Source: Acinetobacter modestus (GTDB lineage: Bacteria; Pseudomonadota; Gammaproteobacteria; Pseudomonadales; Moraxellaceae). From it: a stretch of DNA of 64,000 bases. The notes beneath the pieces are model-generated. The model saw only the letters and a list, made by a program, of their open reading frames with translations. It was not told where the DNA came from and searched no databases. A program made the translations under genes and the position numbers. Below are positions 41,368-49,085 of this stretch, piece by piece. The stretch is taken from positions 525,079-589,078 of the forward strand of contig NZ_BMDV01000002.1 of the NCBI RefSeq assembly GCF_014636095.1. The letters are read 5' to 3'. The stretch's first letter is position 1. The number at the start of each line of letters is the position of its first letter.

Positions 41368-41823
41368 ATGACTCAAGACAATAATGAAGAAATTGCACTA
41401 ACAACCGATGTGGGTAGTGATGGTGATCTTCTTGTGGAGCAATTCTTAGGGTTCGCAGATAAAGATATTGGCGACGAAGAATTTGAAAAATTAATGGCTG
41501 GTCAAACGGTAGAAGGCGTAACAGCCTATAAACCAGCAACCTATTACAGAATTTCAGCCGATCCTAGCTCTACTGACTATAACGAACCTTTTGATATTCA
41601 TCTCCATTTCCAAGATGGTCCAACATTTGTTGATGGTATTAATGGCGCGACTAATGAATCGTTATTAAAGATCCTGATTCATCGCACCCAATACCTAGAC
41701 AGTAAATTCCCATCAGACCAGAACAAACAAGCTATTGCTGCTATGCAATCGGCTTTGGATGCATTTGATGCACGCACAGCAGAACGTCAAGCGCGTGGTG
41801 TTGAAGGGCAACCAGTCGAATAA
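41368..41823 (+). CDS. Acidic late-region protein, 151 aa
   Basis: A 151-residue acidic protein starting MTQDNNEEIALTTDVGS, soluble, with a strand-rich middle and an Arg-rich C-terminal helix (DARTAERQARGVEG). The first gene of its own late unit. Such proteins are often virion decoration or scaffolding components, but no motif proves either. Confidence 0.4.
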   Translation: MTQDNNEEIALTTDVGSDGDLLVEQFLGFADKDIGDEEFEKLMAGQTVEGVTAYKPATYYRISADPSSTDYNEPFDIHLHFQDGPTFVDGINGATNESLLKILIHRTQYLDSKFPSDQNKQAIAAMQSALDAFDARTAERQARGVEGQPVE

Positions 41824-41835
41824 CCGTTTGAACTC

Positions 41836-41868
41836 AGCCCTTTGCAAATTTGCTTAGGGCTTTTTTTT
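41836..41868 (+). terminator. Terminator after the acidic protein gene
   Basis: AGCCCT and AGGGCT arms with inner AAA/TTT pairing are followed by eight T. Confidence 0.75.
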
Positions 41869-41886
41869 CTTACTGAGGATATTGAA

Positions 41887-42084
41887 ATGCGTATGAGCAG
41901 AATAATGATAGCTAGTGCTATTGGAATGATGGCAAGTAGGATTGGTTCGGCAGTTGAAGCGACTCCTTTATTAGGAGGTTCTGTTTCTCCATTCATGTTT
42001 GAGACTAAAGCAGTCGGCAGCAAACCAAACAAAGTTAGTCAAAAGAAACGCCGTATGAATGCACGCCGTAAGGGGCATAAATAA
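41887..42084 (+). CDS. Small basic protein with hydrophobic N-terminus
   Basis: A 65-residue protein. An Ala/Met-rich N-terminal helix (MRMSRIMIASAIGMMASRIG) is followed by a Lys/Arg-rich tail (KKRRMNARRKGHK). The tail suggests nucleic acid or membrane-surface binding. ATG 41887 has GAGG 8 bases upstream; the longer frame to 41842 runs through the terminator. It lies in a run of small genes. Confidence 0.4.
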   Translation: MRMSRIMIASAIGMMASRIGSAVEATPLLGGSVSPFMFETKAVGSKPNKVSQKKRRMNARRKGHK

Positions 42085-42096
42085 AGGGGTATAAGG

Positions 42097-42357
42097 ATGA
42101 GTTGGATAGTTTCATTTTTATTAGGTCTTGTATTTATAGCAACTTGTAGCATTTGGATCGTTGCCATTATTGCTTCATATCAAGTTCAAAATTATTTGGA
42201 CATTGAAGAAATAGTAATTGATGAGGAAATAACCAAAGAGTTTAAACCTTTACTGGCAGAAGCACTTAAAAATATGGAGCCTGTGAAGATCCATCCTTTT
42301 ACTGAACTGCCGAAGGTTAAAGCTTCTAATGAACTTCCTATTATTAAAGTTAGGTAA
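42097..42357 (+). CDS. Single-pass membrane protein, 86 aa
   Basis: An 86-residue protein with one N-terminal helix (about residues 4-26, FLLGLVFIATCSIWIVAII) and an acidic soluble tail. GGGGTATAAGG precedes the start. The topology is that of a small inner-membrane protein or an i-spanin without a coiled coil. It is unknown in function and is translated with its small neighbours. Confidence 0.45.
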   Translation: MSWIVSFLLGLVFIATCSIWIVAIIASYQVQNYLDIEEIVIDEEITKEFKPLLAEALKNMEPVKIHPFTELPKVKASNELPIIKVR

Positions 42358-42372
42358 TAGAGGTAATTTTAA

Positions 42373-42666
42373 ATGAATCAATATCAATCTAAACAAATTA
42401 CTGTACAAGCTATTAGCGTATTGAACGCACTTGAGTTGTCTAAAAATGATTGGAGTAAATTACCTGGATGGTTTAAAAAACACTTCCAGCAAGGAAATAT
42501 TCTAATAGGTGCTAAAGAGATATTGGTCAGTGCTAAAGGATTTAATCATTGGGCAAGAGTGGAACACGTAATTTTGAATCATTGCAATAACTCATTGGAA
42601 GTTATTAAACAATCTGATTTTGATGAGAAATTTGATCTTTTAGGTGGTGAAGATAATGCTAACTAG
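42373..42666 (+). CDS. Hypothetical late-region protein, 97 aa
   Basis: A 97-residue protein with a helix (VLNALELSKNDWSKLPGWFKKHFQ) followed by strands (NILIGAKEILVSAKGFNHWARVEHVIL). This looks like a compact regulator or enzyme-inhibitor fold; no family is known to me. It overlaps the next gene by 11 bases, so the two are probably made together. Confidence 0.4.
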   Translation: MNQYQSKQITVQAISVLNALELSKNDWSKLPGWFKKHFQQGNILIGAKEILVSAKGFNHWARVEHVILNHCNNSLEVIKQSDFDEKFDLLGGEDNAN

Positions 42667-42886
42667 AATTTACTGTAGTAAACACCAAACCTCGCAATAT
42701 GTAGATTTAGCGGAAATTGATTCAATCGAAGTTTCAGACTCAGATTATGGCCGTGGTGGTTATACATATGGAAAAAGTGAATATTCCAGTGTAATGATTG
42801 GACTCAAAAGTGGTCATTCTTTAAATATGACAATTAAAACCGCAGATATTGAAAAGCTTTTAGTGTTGGAACACAACAAAATTTAG
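42656..42886 (+). CDS. Hypothetical late-region protein, 76 aa
   Basis: A 76-residue strand-rich protein (MLTRIYCSKHQTSQYVDL, Gly/Tyr-rich loop, VMIGLKSGHSLNM). ATG 42656 lies inside the previous gene end, with AGGTGGTGA just upstream. The next late-promoter element overlaps its last codons. The function is unknown. Confidence 0.4.
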   Translation: MLTRIYCSKHQTSQYVDLAEIDSIEVSDSDYGRGGYTYGKSEYSSVMIGLKSGHSLNMTIKTADIEKLLVLEHNKI

Positions 42887-42907
42887 CCTTAACCAGACTG
42901 CAAAAAT
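42866..42907 (+). promoter_or_regulatory. Late promoter element 5
   Basis: TTGGAAC at 42866 (inside the upstream coding end), AAAAAT at 42902, start codon at 42940, 74 bases from the first T. Confidence 0.5.
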
Positions 42908-42908
42908 G

Positions 42909-42933
42909 GCCCTAATACATAATCTATTGGGGC
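42909..42933 (+). promoter_or_regulatory. Stem-loop before the gene at 42940
   Basis: GCCCTAATA pairs with TATTGGGGC (one G-U). TGGGG in the 3' arm is the only ribosome-site-like sequence before ATG 42940. A TTTTTC run follows, so it may also terminate. Confidence 0.55.
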
Positions 42934-42939
42934 TTTTTC

Positions 42940-43863
42940 ATGTCTGAAACGGGTCGAAAAACGAAAAGGATTACATACAATCTTCATGAACGTGGTCGCA
43001 GTCATTTGGGGAAGGACCGCAGCAATGTTGATATGAATGAAATGATCAGACAGATCAATAGTCCACAAGTACAAGAAATGGTTAAAACAGGGACTTTGTA
43101 CGGCTATAACGGTCATGAAATTCGCAAACGTTATGGGATGAATCCGCCTGATTCAGTCATTATTGATGGCAAGGTGGTTTATTTAGAACGCTCATTTAGA
43201 ACAATCGAAGCTCATGCAGATAAAAACGGCAATGTTACTCATGTTACTGAGTTCTTAGATAACGAATCGGGTGAATATGCGCGGAAACAATATCTTGCGC
43301 GTGTAGGTGGATTTAGTTCGGCACAAAACTATAAGCGAGCTGGCTTAGGTTTAATCCCCGTGGGGTTTTATGGCTTTGATTATGTGACACAGCCGAACTA
43401 CACAACCAATGTTGGTGATGGTCAATTATTTGATGGCTTAGCCATTCCAGTTGAACAGGATGGATTAATTGCAGCGTTTGATAGCACCACGGACGTTAAT
43501 TTACTTTCGCCGTCAGAGGCAATGATTGCTCATTTACTAGAACAGCAAATTGTACGTGACTTTGACAATATCCACGCTCAACTACAGCTTTTACAAATGA
43601 ATGGTCAAGCACTAGACCAAATTGAGGAATTAGCTGATCAAATAGCACGTAAAGAGAAACGACAAGCGATTCAAGATCAACGGGAACAAGATTTATGTTC
43701 TGGCTTAGTTGGTGAAGTACGATCATTTGATTCTGTTTGCGCTGAAGCTGAAGAACGTCTTACAGCAAGTGATTTAGCACGTATGCGAATCAGCGGTGAA
43801 ACACCTAAAAACAACAAAGCAAGACCACGCATTTTTAAGAGTATGTTTGGATTTGGAGGGTAA
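42940..43863 (+). CDS. Putative head maturation/prohead protein
   Basis: A 307-residue protein. The N-terminal half (EIRKRYGMNPPDSVIIDGKVVYLE, then HADKNGNVTHVTEFLDN and GGFSSAQNY) is like a conserved phage head protein found near terminase and capsid genes and sometimes called a prohead core or protease-like protein. A charged coiled coil (about 205-255) and a basic tail follow. I see no clear serine-protease triad. The assignment is tentative. Confidence 0.4.
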   Translation: MSETGRKTKRITYNLHERGRSHLGKDRSNVDMNEMIRQINSPQVQEMVKTGTLYGYNGHEIRKRYGMNPPDSVIIDGKVVYLERSFRTIEAHADKNGNVTHVTEFLDNESGEYARKQYLARVGGFSSAQNYKRAGLGLIPVGFYGFDYVTQPNYTTNVGDGQLFDGLAIPVEQDGLIAAFDSTTDVNLLSPSEAMIAHLLEQQIVRDFDNIHAQLQLLQMNGQALDQIEELADQIARKEKRQAIQDQREQDLCSGLVGEVRSFDSVCAEAEERLTASDLARMRISGETPKNNKARPRIFKSMFGFGG

Positions 43864-43869
43864 TCACTT

Positions 43870-44676
43870 ATGTCATTACCTAAAGACTCACTCAAATGTA
43901 TTCAAGATGCTTGGTATAAGCTTTTAGTCGATTTTCGGGCATGGTATATGCCTGAAACCATTCAGACAGAAGAATGGAAAAAGCGAGATATTCGAACAGC
44001 AATCAAGAGTTGCCCGTCTCGAATGATGGATGACTCAGAAGCAATGCTTGCAGAATATCGCAAAAGCCAAAATGCAGAAGTTGTAGCTGGAGCAACGGCA
44101 TTCATGCCTATTATGTTGACTGCTACAGCGATGTTAGATCAACCGCCTGATACGATGCAGCTTTTACCAATGCCTTATTTTGTGCCTGTAGTGATCGGCG
44201 ATAAGCAAGTAAAAATCCGACTCATCGCCAAAACAGTTAGAGCACAACTAGCTTTCTACGCAACCAATGCACACGATGCGCGTTCTGTATGCGATCAATT
44301 TTGCACTTATGTACAAGATGAAGATAAACGCCGTTTCCAAGTGCCTTTTGATATGGGCATGAATCATATTGAAAAAAGCACATTTACCATAGTTGAGAAT
44401 CAATTGTTTCCTTCGCCTGTGCCTAGCGAAGCAATTAACCTGTCTATCTTCACGATTGATGCTCAATTAGTAGGCTATGCACCACAAATTATAGGACTTG
44501 GTGGTCCTAACGATAATACGACGGACAACGGCTACAATCCGGACGGTTCAGTAGTTGATAAGCCAATTCAGGATCTAGTTGTCATTCAGGCTGATCAATT
44601 CTCAAGTGATGGCCATGCACGTGTTTTAGCAGATCGTGAAACTGGCGATATTACAGTGGAGCGTATCGATGACTGA
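43870..44676 (+). CDS. Virion structural protein, 268 aa
   Basis: A 268-residue protein between the prohead-like gene and the terminase unit. It has an aromatic N-terminal helix (KCIQDAWYKLLVDFRAWYM), then beta-rich sequence, and ends with a Gly/Asn/Asp-rich linker (GGPNDNTTDNGYNPDGS) and a short acidic domain. It overlaps the next start by 8 bases. A head completion or neck role is plausible by context, not shown. Confidence 0.45.
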   Translation: MSLPKDSLKCIQDAWYKLLVDFRAWYMPETIQTEEWKKRDIRTAIKSCPSRMMDDSEAMLAEYRKSQNAEVVAGATAFMPIMLTATAMLDQPPDTMQLLPMPYFVPVVIGDKQVKIRLIAKTVRAQLAFYATNAHDARSVCDQFCTYVQDEDKRRFQVPFDMGMNHIEKSTFTIVENQLFPSPVPSEAINLSIFTIDAQLVGYAPQIIGLGGPNDNTTDNGYNPDGSVVDKPIQDLVVIQADQFSSDGHARVLADRETGDITVERIDD

Positions 44677-45178
44677 AATTATTAAGATTGATGCGCGTGT
44701 AACTGGATTCTCTAATGATGAAATACGATTGATTAGTCTTTGTTTTGCAGATTCTGGTCAAATACTTGTCCAAAAAACAGATATTTTCACGGCTTTACCT
44801 TTACGTCCAGATCAACAAGCAGACACGATCGTAGTGACGGATTCACCGAATTTAATCCAAAATTGGCAATTAAAATTTGACGCACAGCAGCATTTAGAAG
44901 AAGTGATCAAGGTCTATCAGGCAAGCTTTAGAGCTGGTTTGGTTGAGTTTGAGAAGTCATTAGAACGTTATAACCCAATGAATATTTTACAGGTGCGTAA
45001 GATTGATAAAAACGGACCACAGCAAGAGTTTGATAGTAGCTCACTAGATAACGGACATATTGCTGCACTGATTTCGATATGGGCAAGTCATAAAATCGCT
45101 ATTTCTCATGCAGTCACATCAAAAGAGGAAGTTAAAGAAGAATACATCGATAGAACCATGTTGCCTTTTAGTATTTAA
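44669..45178 (+). CDS. Virion-region protein, 169 aa
   Basis: A 169-residue protein starting MTEIIKIDARVTGFSNDE inside the previous gene end. The centre is helical (EEVIKVYQASFRAGLVEFEKSLERYNP), as in head-tail connector adaptors, and the C-terminus is acidic. ATG 44669 is chosen; the open frame continues 33 bases upstream without a ribosome site. The gene is the last of its unit. Confidence 0.45.
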   Translation: MTEIIKIDARVTGFSNDEIRLISLCFADSGQILVQKTDIFTALPLRPDQQADTIVVTDSPNLIQNWQLKFDAQQHLEEVIKVYQASFRAGLVEFEKSLERYNPMNILQVRKIDKNGPQQEFDSSSLDNGHIAALISIWASHKIAISHAVTSKEEVKEEYIDRTMLPFSI

Positions 45179-45198
45179 CAAGGCACTCATACCTTGTT
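45177..45198. terminator. Hairpin between convergent genes
   Basis: AACAAGG and CCTTGTT arms with an 8-base loop lie between the convergent stops at 45178 and 45214. No good T run exists on either strand, so it is a weak candidate. Confidence 0.3.
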
Positions 45199-45213
45199 AA
45201 ATTGAAGCGTTTC

Positions 45214-45609
45214 TTAAGCTAGCTTTTTTTGTTCGATAATAGCATCTGGTCTTAATTCATCACACTTAACATCACCTAACGAGTCAAACTTGAAAGTTTT
45301 CTTAATGGTAACGATCCCAACATTTGTATCATTAGCATTGATATAGACTGGTGTACCATGTCGTGCAGTAGGCGTACTATCATCATCTTTAGTTGTTAAA
45401 AATGGTACATAACAGGCTGCTTTAAAGTTATTTGGGTTTTTAACGATAACATTCCAATATCTATAACCATCATTCCAGCTATTCATTCTCTCTATATCGA
45501 TCAGTTTAACAACACTACCAGGTGCACCTCGGACTTCTGCTTGAGCAGCTGGACTAAAGAAAATTAAAGTAGATAACGCACCTAAAATTAATTGTTTAAA
45601 AAATCCCAT
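45214..45609 (-). CDS. Exported moron protein, 131 aa
   Basis: A 131-residue protein with a Sec signal (about residues 1-24, ending AQAEV) and a beta-rich mature domain with Cys residues in KAACYVPF and GDVKCDEL that could form a disulfide. It runs against the late genes between two late units. A ribosome site AGGAGACACATT precedes ATG 45609. Periplasmic or secreted morons often alter the lysogen surface or immunity; the family is not recognised. Confidence 0.5.
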   Translation of the reverse strand: MGFFKQLILGALSTLIFFSPAAQAEVRGAPGSVVKLIDIERMNSWNDGYRYWNVIVKNPNNFKAACYVPFLTTKDDDSTPTARHGTPVYINANDTNVGIVTIKKTFKFDSLGDVKCDELRPDAIIEQKKLA

Positions 45610-45705
45610 AATGTGTCTCCTAAAACTAACTCCAAATAAATATTATATGAGTTGAAGATAAAAATAATACTCCTCATATGAGGTTGTTTTAAATTTGACA
45701 AATAA

Positions 45706-45747
45706 TTGGAACAATTCAAAATAACAATAAATTTAGAAACTTAGAAT
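45706..45747 (+). promoter_or_regulatory. Late promoter element 6 (terminase unit)
   Basis: TTGGAAC at 45706 and TAGAAT at 45742 (five of six bases of the sigma70 -10 consensus), start codon at 45778, 72 bases from the first T. Confidence 0.6.
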
Positions 45748-45776
45748 GAAAAATAAAATCCAATTTCATCTAGTTT
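45737..45776 (+). promoter_or_regulatory. Bulged stem-loop before the terminase gene
   Basis: AAAC, TAG and ATGAAA pair with TTTCAT, CTA and GTTT with two single-base bulges. The stem ends one base before ATG 45778, which has no clear ribosome site of its own. Confidence 0.4.
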
Positions 45777-45777
45777 A

Positions 45778-47766
45778 ATGGCCTTAAAACCGCTTAAAGA
45801 CATCCCAGAATGGTGGGAACTCTGCGCACGTTATCGTTATGACATTTATGCCTTTGCAGTAGAGGCATTAGGTGTTACACCGACATGGCAGCAAGAGTTA
45901 CTTTTCGAATCAATCCAGTTTGATGGTAGTCGAACATCTGTAGCTTCAGGTCATGGTTGCTTTGGTAAAGGCACAAAAATACGTTTAGCCAATGGAAAGT
46001 GGAAACGTGTTGAAGAAATAACAATAAATGATGCGGTTATGGGCACGGATGGCTTCTCACCACGGGAGGTCATTAAAGTTGTTCAGGGATACCAAGAGCT
46101 TTACCAGTTTGAATATGCCAATGGTTCAAAGCATATCTATAACAAATCTCACATTCTTTGTTTAGTTTCTCTTGAAACAAAAAACGGTTGGAAAGCTGGC
46201 GATACCATTGAAGTCCTGGTATCGAAATACCTTGAATGGCCTGAAGAAACCAAGCGCCAATTTGCTGCATATGAACTAAAACATAGAAAATTCCAGCCTG
46301 TAAAAATTAACAATGTCACAGCCTTGGGAGAGGGTGATTATTACGGCTTTGTCCTTGATGGTGATGCAACTTTTCTAACCGCGGATGGCATGGTTCACCA
46401 TAACACGGGTAAAACTGCATCGGCTGGTATCGTTGCTTTATGGCATCTATTGTTCTTTGATGAATCCATTACGATGTTCACTGCTCCTCAAATCGGGCAG
46501 TTAAAAAAACAAGTCTGGAAAGAAATCAGTATAAACCTGTCACGTCTTAAGGCTGGCCCACTTGGTTGGCTTGCAGATTATGTCGGTTATCAGTCTGAAT
46601 TGGTCTATATCAAAGGCTATAAAGAAAAGTGGTATGTCTTTGCCAAAACAGCACCTAAGCATCAGCCAACTAACTTGGCAGGGAACCATGCTGATAATTA
46701 CTTGCTTTGGGGTGATGAGGCAAGTGGTATTCCTGATGAGGTTATGGATGTTGTCCTTGGCGCATTGACGCATGAGGATAACAGAGCTGTTTTAACTTCA
46801 CAGCCGACACGTAACGCAGGTTTATTCTATGAAACGCATCATAAATTAAGCCATAGAGCTGGTGGAATATGGATTGCTTTAACGTTCAATGGTGAAGAAT
46901 CACCACTTGTAAGTAAGCAATCATTAGGAGAACAACGACAAAAATACGGGAGCCGTGACGATCCACAATACCAAATCCGTGTTTTAGGACAATTCCCAGA
47001 CCGTGCCGATGAATTCCTGATCACAAAACGACAAGCCGAAGAAATGTATGTCGGTGCATCGATTTTTGAGGAACACATTTTTGGATACGTGATTACGGTC
47101 GACGTGGGCGGTGGTGTTGGTCGAGATGATTCTGTTATTGCAGTGTCTAAAGTTTGGGGTGAGGCTCAATGGGGAGATAGAGCACGCCGTGTTGAGGTTG
47201 TAGATGTTCCACTCTGTAAGAACAAGGATGACATCACAGAGCTATTTGCCAAAATCAATGAATGTATTTTGAAATATCCGAACGCAACCTTGGTTGTTGA
47301 TGATAATGGCGCTGGTAAAGGTTTAGGGCAACTGCTTAAGAAGCATGGTATTTGGTACATGCCTGTTTATTGGGGCGGTGCTTGCTTCAATAATGACAAT
47401 CGAAAAGAGTATGTGAACAAACGTGCATTGGCTTATGTTTGTCTGAAACGCGCGATTGAAACTGGTCGTTTCAAAGTCAAAACTAAGAAATTCTTAGTGA
47501 AGGTTCAAGAGCAGATTATCAAGATACCTTACACTTTTGATGAGCACAGTCGTTACAAGATTCTAAGTAAAGATGAAATGAAACGGAAAGGGATTAAATC
47601 GCCCGATCTTGGTGATGTTTTTGCATTCTTATTCTTAGAAAATGTGTTCTATACAGAAGCCTTTGAGAATGTCGTCATTGCAGATGATAGTCCTGAAGCA
47701 CAGGAACGTGCAGAGCGTAAATCTAGGTTTGACAAGTTGAAAGAGGCAGCGAAGAACATTGATTGA
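45778..47766 (+). CDS. Terminase large subunit interrupted by a mini-intein
   Basis: A 662-residue precursor. The host protein is a terminase: the ATPase Walker A loop GHG-TGKT is split exactly between Gly60 and Thr210 by an intein. Walker B is LLWGDE (about 309-314), followed by a coupling motif near LTSQP. The nuclease part starts at ITVDVGGGVGRDDS. Removal of residues 61-209 gives a 513-residue enzyme of normal size that packages DNA into proheads. Without splicing the ATP site is broken, so packaging depends on protein splicing. It stands alone in its late unit. Confidence 0.9.
   Translation: MALKPLKDIPEWWELCARYRYDIYAFAVEALGVTPTWQQELLFESIQFDGSRTSVASGHGCFGKGTKIRLANGKWKRVEEITINDAVMGTDGFSPREVIKVVQGYQELYQFEYANGSKHIYNKSHILCLVSLETKNGWKAGDTIEVLVSKYLEWPEETKRQFAAYELKHRKFQPVKINNVTALGEGDYYGFVLDGDATFLTADGMVHHNTGKTASAGIVALWHLLFFDESITMFTAPQIGQLKKQVWKEISINLSRLKAGPLGWLADYVGYQSELVYIKGYKEKWYVFAKTAPKHQPTNLAGNHADNYLLWGDEASGIPDEVMDVVLGALTHEDNRAVLTSQPTRNAGLFYETHHKLSHRAGGIWIALTFNGEESPLVSKQSLGEQRQKYGSRDDPQYQIRVLGQFPDRADEFLITKRQAEEMYVGASIFEEHIFGYVITVDVGGGVGRDDSVIAVSKVWGEAQWGDRARRVEVVDVPLCKNKDDITELFAKINECILKYPNATLVVDDNGAGKGLGQLLKKHGIWYMPVYWGGACFNNDNRKEYVNKRALAYVCLKRAIETGRFKVKTKKFLVKVQEQIIKIPYTFDEHSRYKILSKDEMKRKGIKSPDLGDVFAFLFLENVFYTEAFENVVIADDSPEAQERAERKSRFDKLKEAAKNID
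45958..46404 (+). other. Mini-intein within the terminase
   Basis: A 149-residue intein without a homing-endonuclease domain. Block A starts with Cys1 (CFGKGTKIRLANG, then INDAVMGTDG). A block-B-like stretch is HIYNKSHILCL, in which the usual Thr-x-x-His is Asn-x-x-His. Block F is YYGFVLDGDATFLT and block G ends His-His-Asn149. The next extein residue is Thr, an accepted +1 nucleophile. All essential splicing residues except the block-B Thr are in place, so activity is likely. Confidence 0.9.
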
Positions 47767-47808
47767 TTGGAACTGAATACCTAAGAAGCAATTCTAAAAT
47801 ACCAAAAT
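47767..47808 (+). promoter_or_regulatory. Late promoter element 7
   Basis: TTGGAAC at 47767 directly after the terminase stop, CAAAAT at 47803, start codon at 47834, 67 bases from the first T. Confidence 0.55.
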
Positions 47809-47842
47809 AGCTATAGTGATAAATAGGTGATCTATGGCTATT
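47806..47842 (+). promoter_or_regulatory. Stem-loop enclosing the start codon of 47834
   Basis: AATAGCTATAG pairs with CTATGGCTATT (one G-U). The 3' arm contains the ATG itself, and AGGTGA lies in the loop. Read-through RNA would therefore hide the start codon. Confidence 0.6.
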
Positions 47843-48769
47843 CAGTTTTATTTAACTAATGCAGGGAAAAACGCAGTTCTCAATGCTGCTAGTATAGGTT
47901 TAAATGTTTCATTGAGGCATATCGCTATTGGTTCAGGTAAATATGATCCTTCAAATCCTATGTCATTAACCAATACGGCACTTGTATCTGAAATTGAGCG
48001 CTATCCTTTAAATGGAGGAAGTGTAGAGCCTAATTCTCAAACTTTAAGATTTATTGCAAATATTGAACCATCTCAAACAGCAGATGGTTATGAAATAGGG
48101 CTAATTACTGATCAGGGTGTTTTATTTGCTATTGCAGCTACAACTTTCAATACTCCATTAATTCGATTAGTTGCGAATATTGTTTCAATAATTTCGCTTG
48201 GAATGTTACTAACGAATATTGATATTTCAAATTTAAAGATAAGTATTGATCCATCTACGCCGATCATGGTCGCCTTAATGAATCAGCACTTAGAACATAA
48301 TAATCCACATCCTCAATATGCTCTTATTTCAGCATTAAAGAATGCATTAGACCGTATAGAAGTATTAGAAAATAGAATTGTAGAAGATATTAAAATTGGG
48401 GATATTTACGTAACAACGAACAATTTTGCTAATAGTGATGAAGTTGCAGCGCACAAAAAGTATGGAAAATGGGGACGAATTGCTGAAGGTAAGACCTTAG
48501 TCGGTTTGTCAACTAACCTAAGTGATCCTAGTTGGACAAGAATTGTTGGTACAGAATATGGTGAATATACACACAAGCTAACAATTGATGAAATGCCAAA
48601 GCATGAGCATGAGTTCCCATCACAACAACAAGATAACTACGATAACTCAGCGGTAACTAATACGAGCGATAATGGGAATAGATTTAAAACGAGTTCCGCT
48701 GGTGGAGATCAACCTCACAATAACGTTCAACCTTCTAAGGTTGTAGGTATGTGGCTACGAATAGCCTGA
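47834..48769 (+). CDS. Tail fibre/collar protein
   Basis: A 311-residue protein. The N-terminus (FYLTNAGKNAVLNAASIGL, then HIAIGSGKYDPS) is the tail-collar fibre attachment domain that fixes fibres to the baseplate. A coiled coil lies near 170-195. The C-terminal domain (LTIDEMPKHEHEF, then PHNNVQPSKVVGMWLRIA) is the microcollar tip found in many fibres. It probably binds the host surface. It is the first gene of a six-gene late unit. Confidence 0.75.
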   Translation: MAIQFYLTNAGKNAVLNAASIGLNVSLRHIAIGSGKYDPSNPMSLTNTALVSEIERYPLNGGSVEPNSQTLRFIANIEPSQTADGYEIGLITDQGVLFAIAATTFNTPLIRLVANIVSIISLGMLLTNIDISNLKISIDPSTPIMVALMNQHLEHNNPHPQYALISALKNALDRIEVLENRIVEDIKIGDIYVTTNNFANSDEVAAHKKYGKWGRIAEGKTLVGLSTNLSDPSWTRIVGTEYGEYTHKLTIDEMPKHEHEFPSQQQDNYDNSAVTNTSDNGNRFKTSSAGGDQPHNNVQPSKVVGMWLRIA

Positions 48770-48804
48770 ACTCATTTAATTACGTGTATTACAGGTAATC
48801 TACA

Positions 48805-49077
48805 ATGATTAATGAATATCGAAATGCGATCAGAGACCTAATCAATAAGAACATTCAGCAGGGAAAGCTGAATAGTCTTATTGTCTGGGATGTCAAATCA
48901 GATGAAGCACAAGATCCAACATTATTGAGCTTCAGGATTTATGGTTCACGTAATCACACAGATGTGATTCAGGTCGCTTGTGGTGTGTCTGGAATTTGGG
49001 AAAAGTTACCTGAAAAACGAATTGCAGTACCTTTAATCTCTGACGTAATGCGCTTACGCCGTGAATACCAGATGTAG
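48805..49077 (+). CDS. Hypothetical late protein, 90 aa
   Basis: A 90-residue soluble protein with a helical start (NEYRNAIRDLINKNIQQGK) and strands after it. It sits between the fibre gene and the SWIM-like gene and has a weak ribosome site. Fibre genes are often followed by small chaperones; here the size fits, but no chaperone family is recognised. Confidence 0.45.
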   Translation: MINEYRNAIRDLINKNIQQGKLNSLIVWDVKSDEAQDPTLLSFRIYGSRNHTDVIQVACGVSGIWEKLPEKRIAVPLISDVMRLRREYQM

Positions 49078-49085
49078 GTGTCAGC

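Noticed and set aside
46073..46270. Homing endonuclease inside the intein
   Set aside because: The intein has only splicing blocks in 149 residues, with no LAGLIDADG or HNH motif on either strand.
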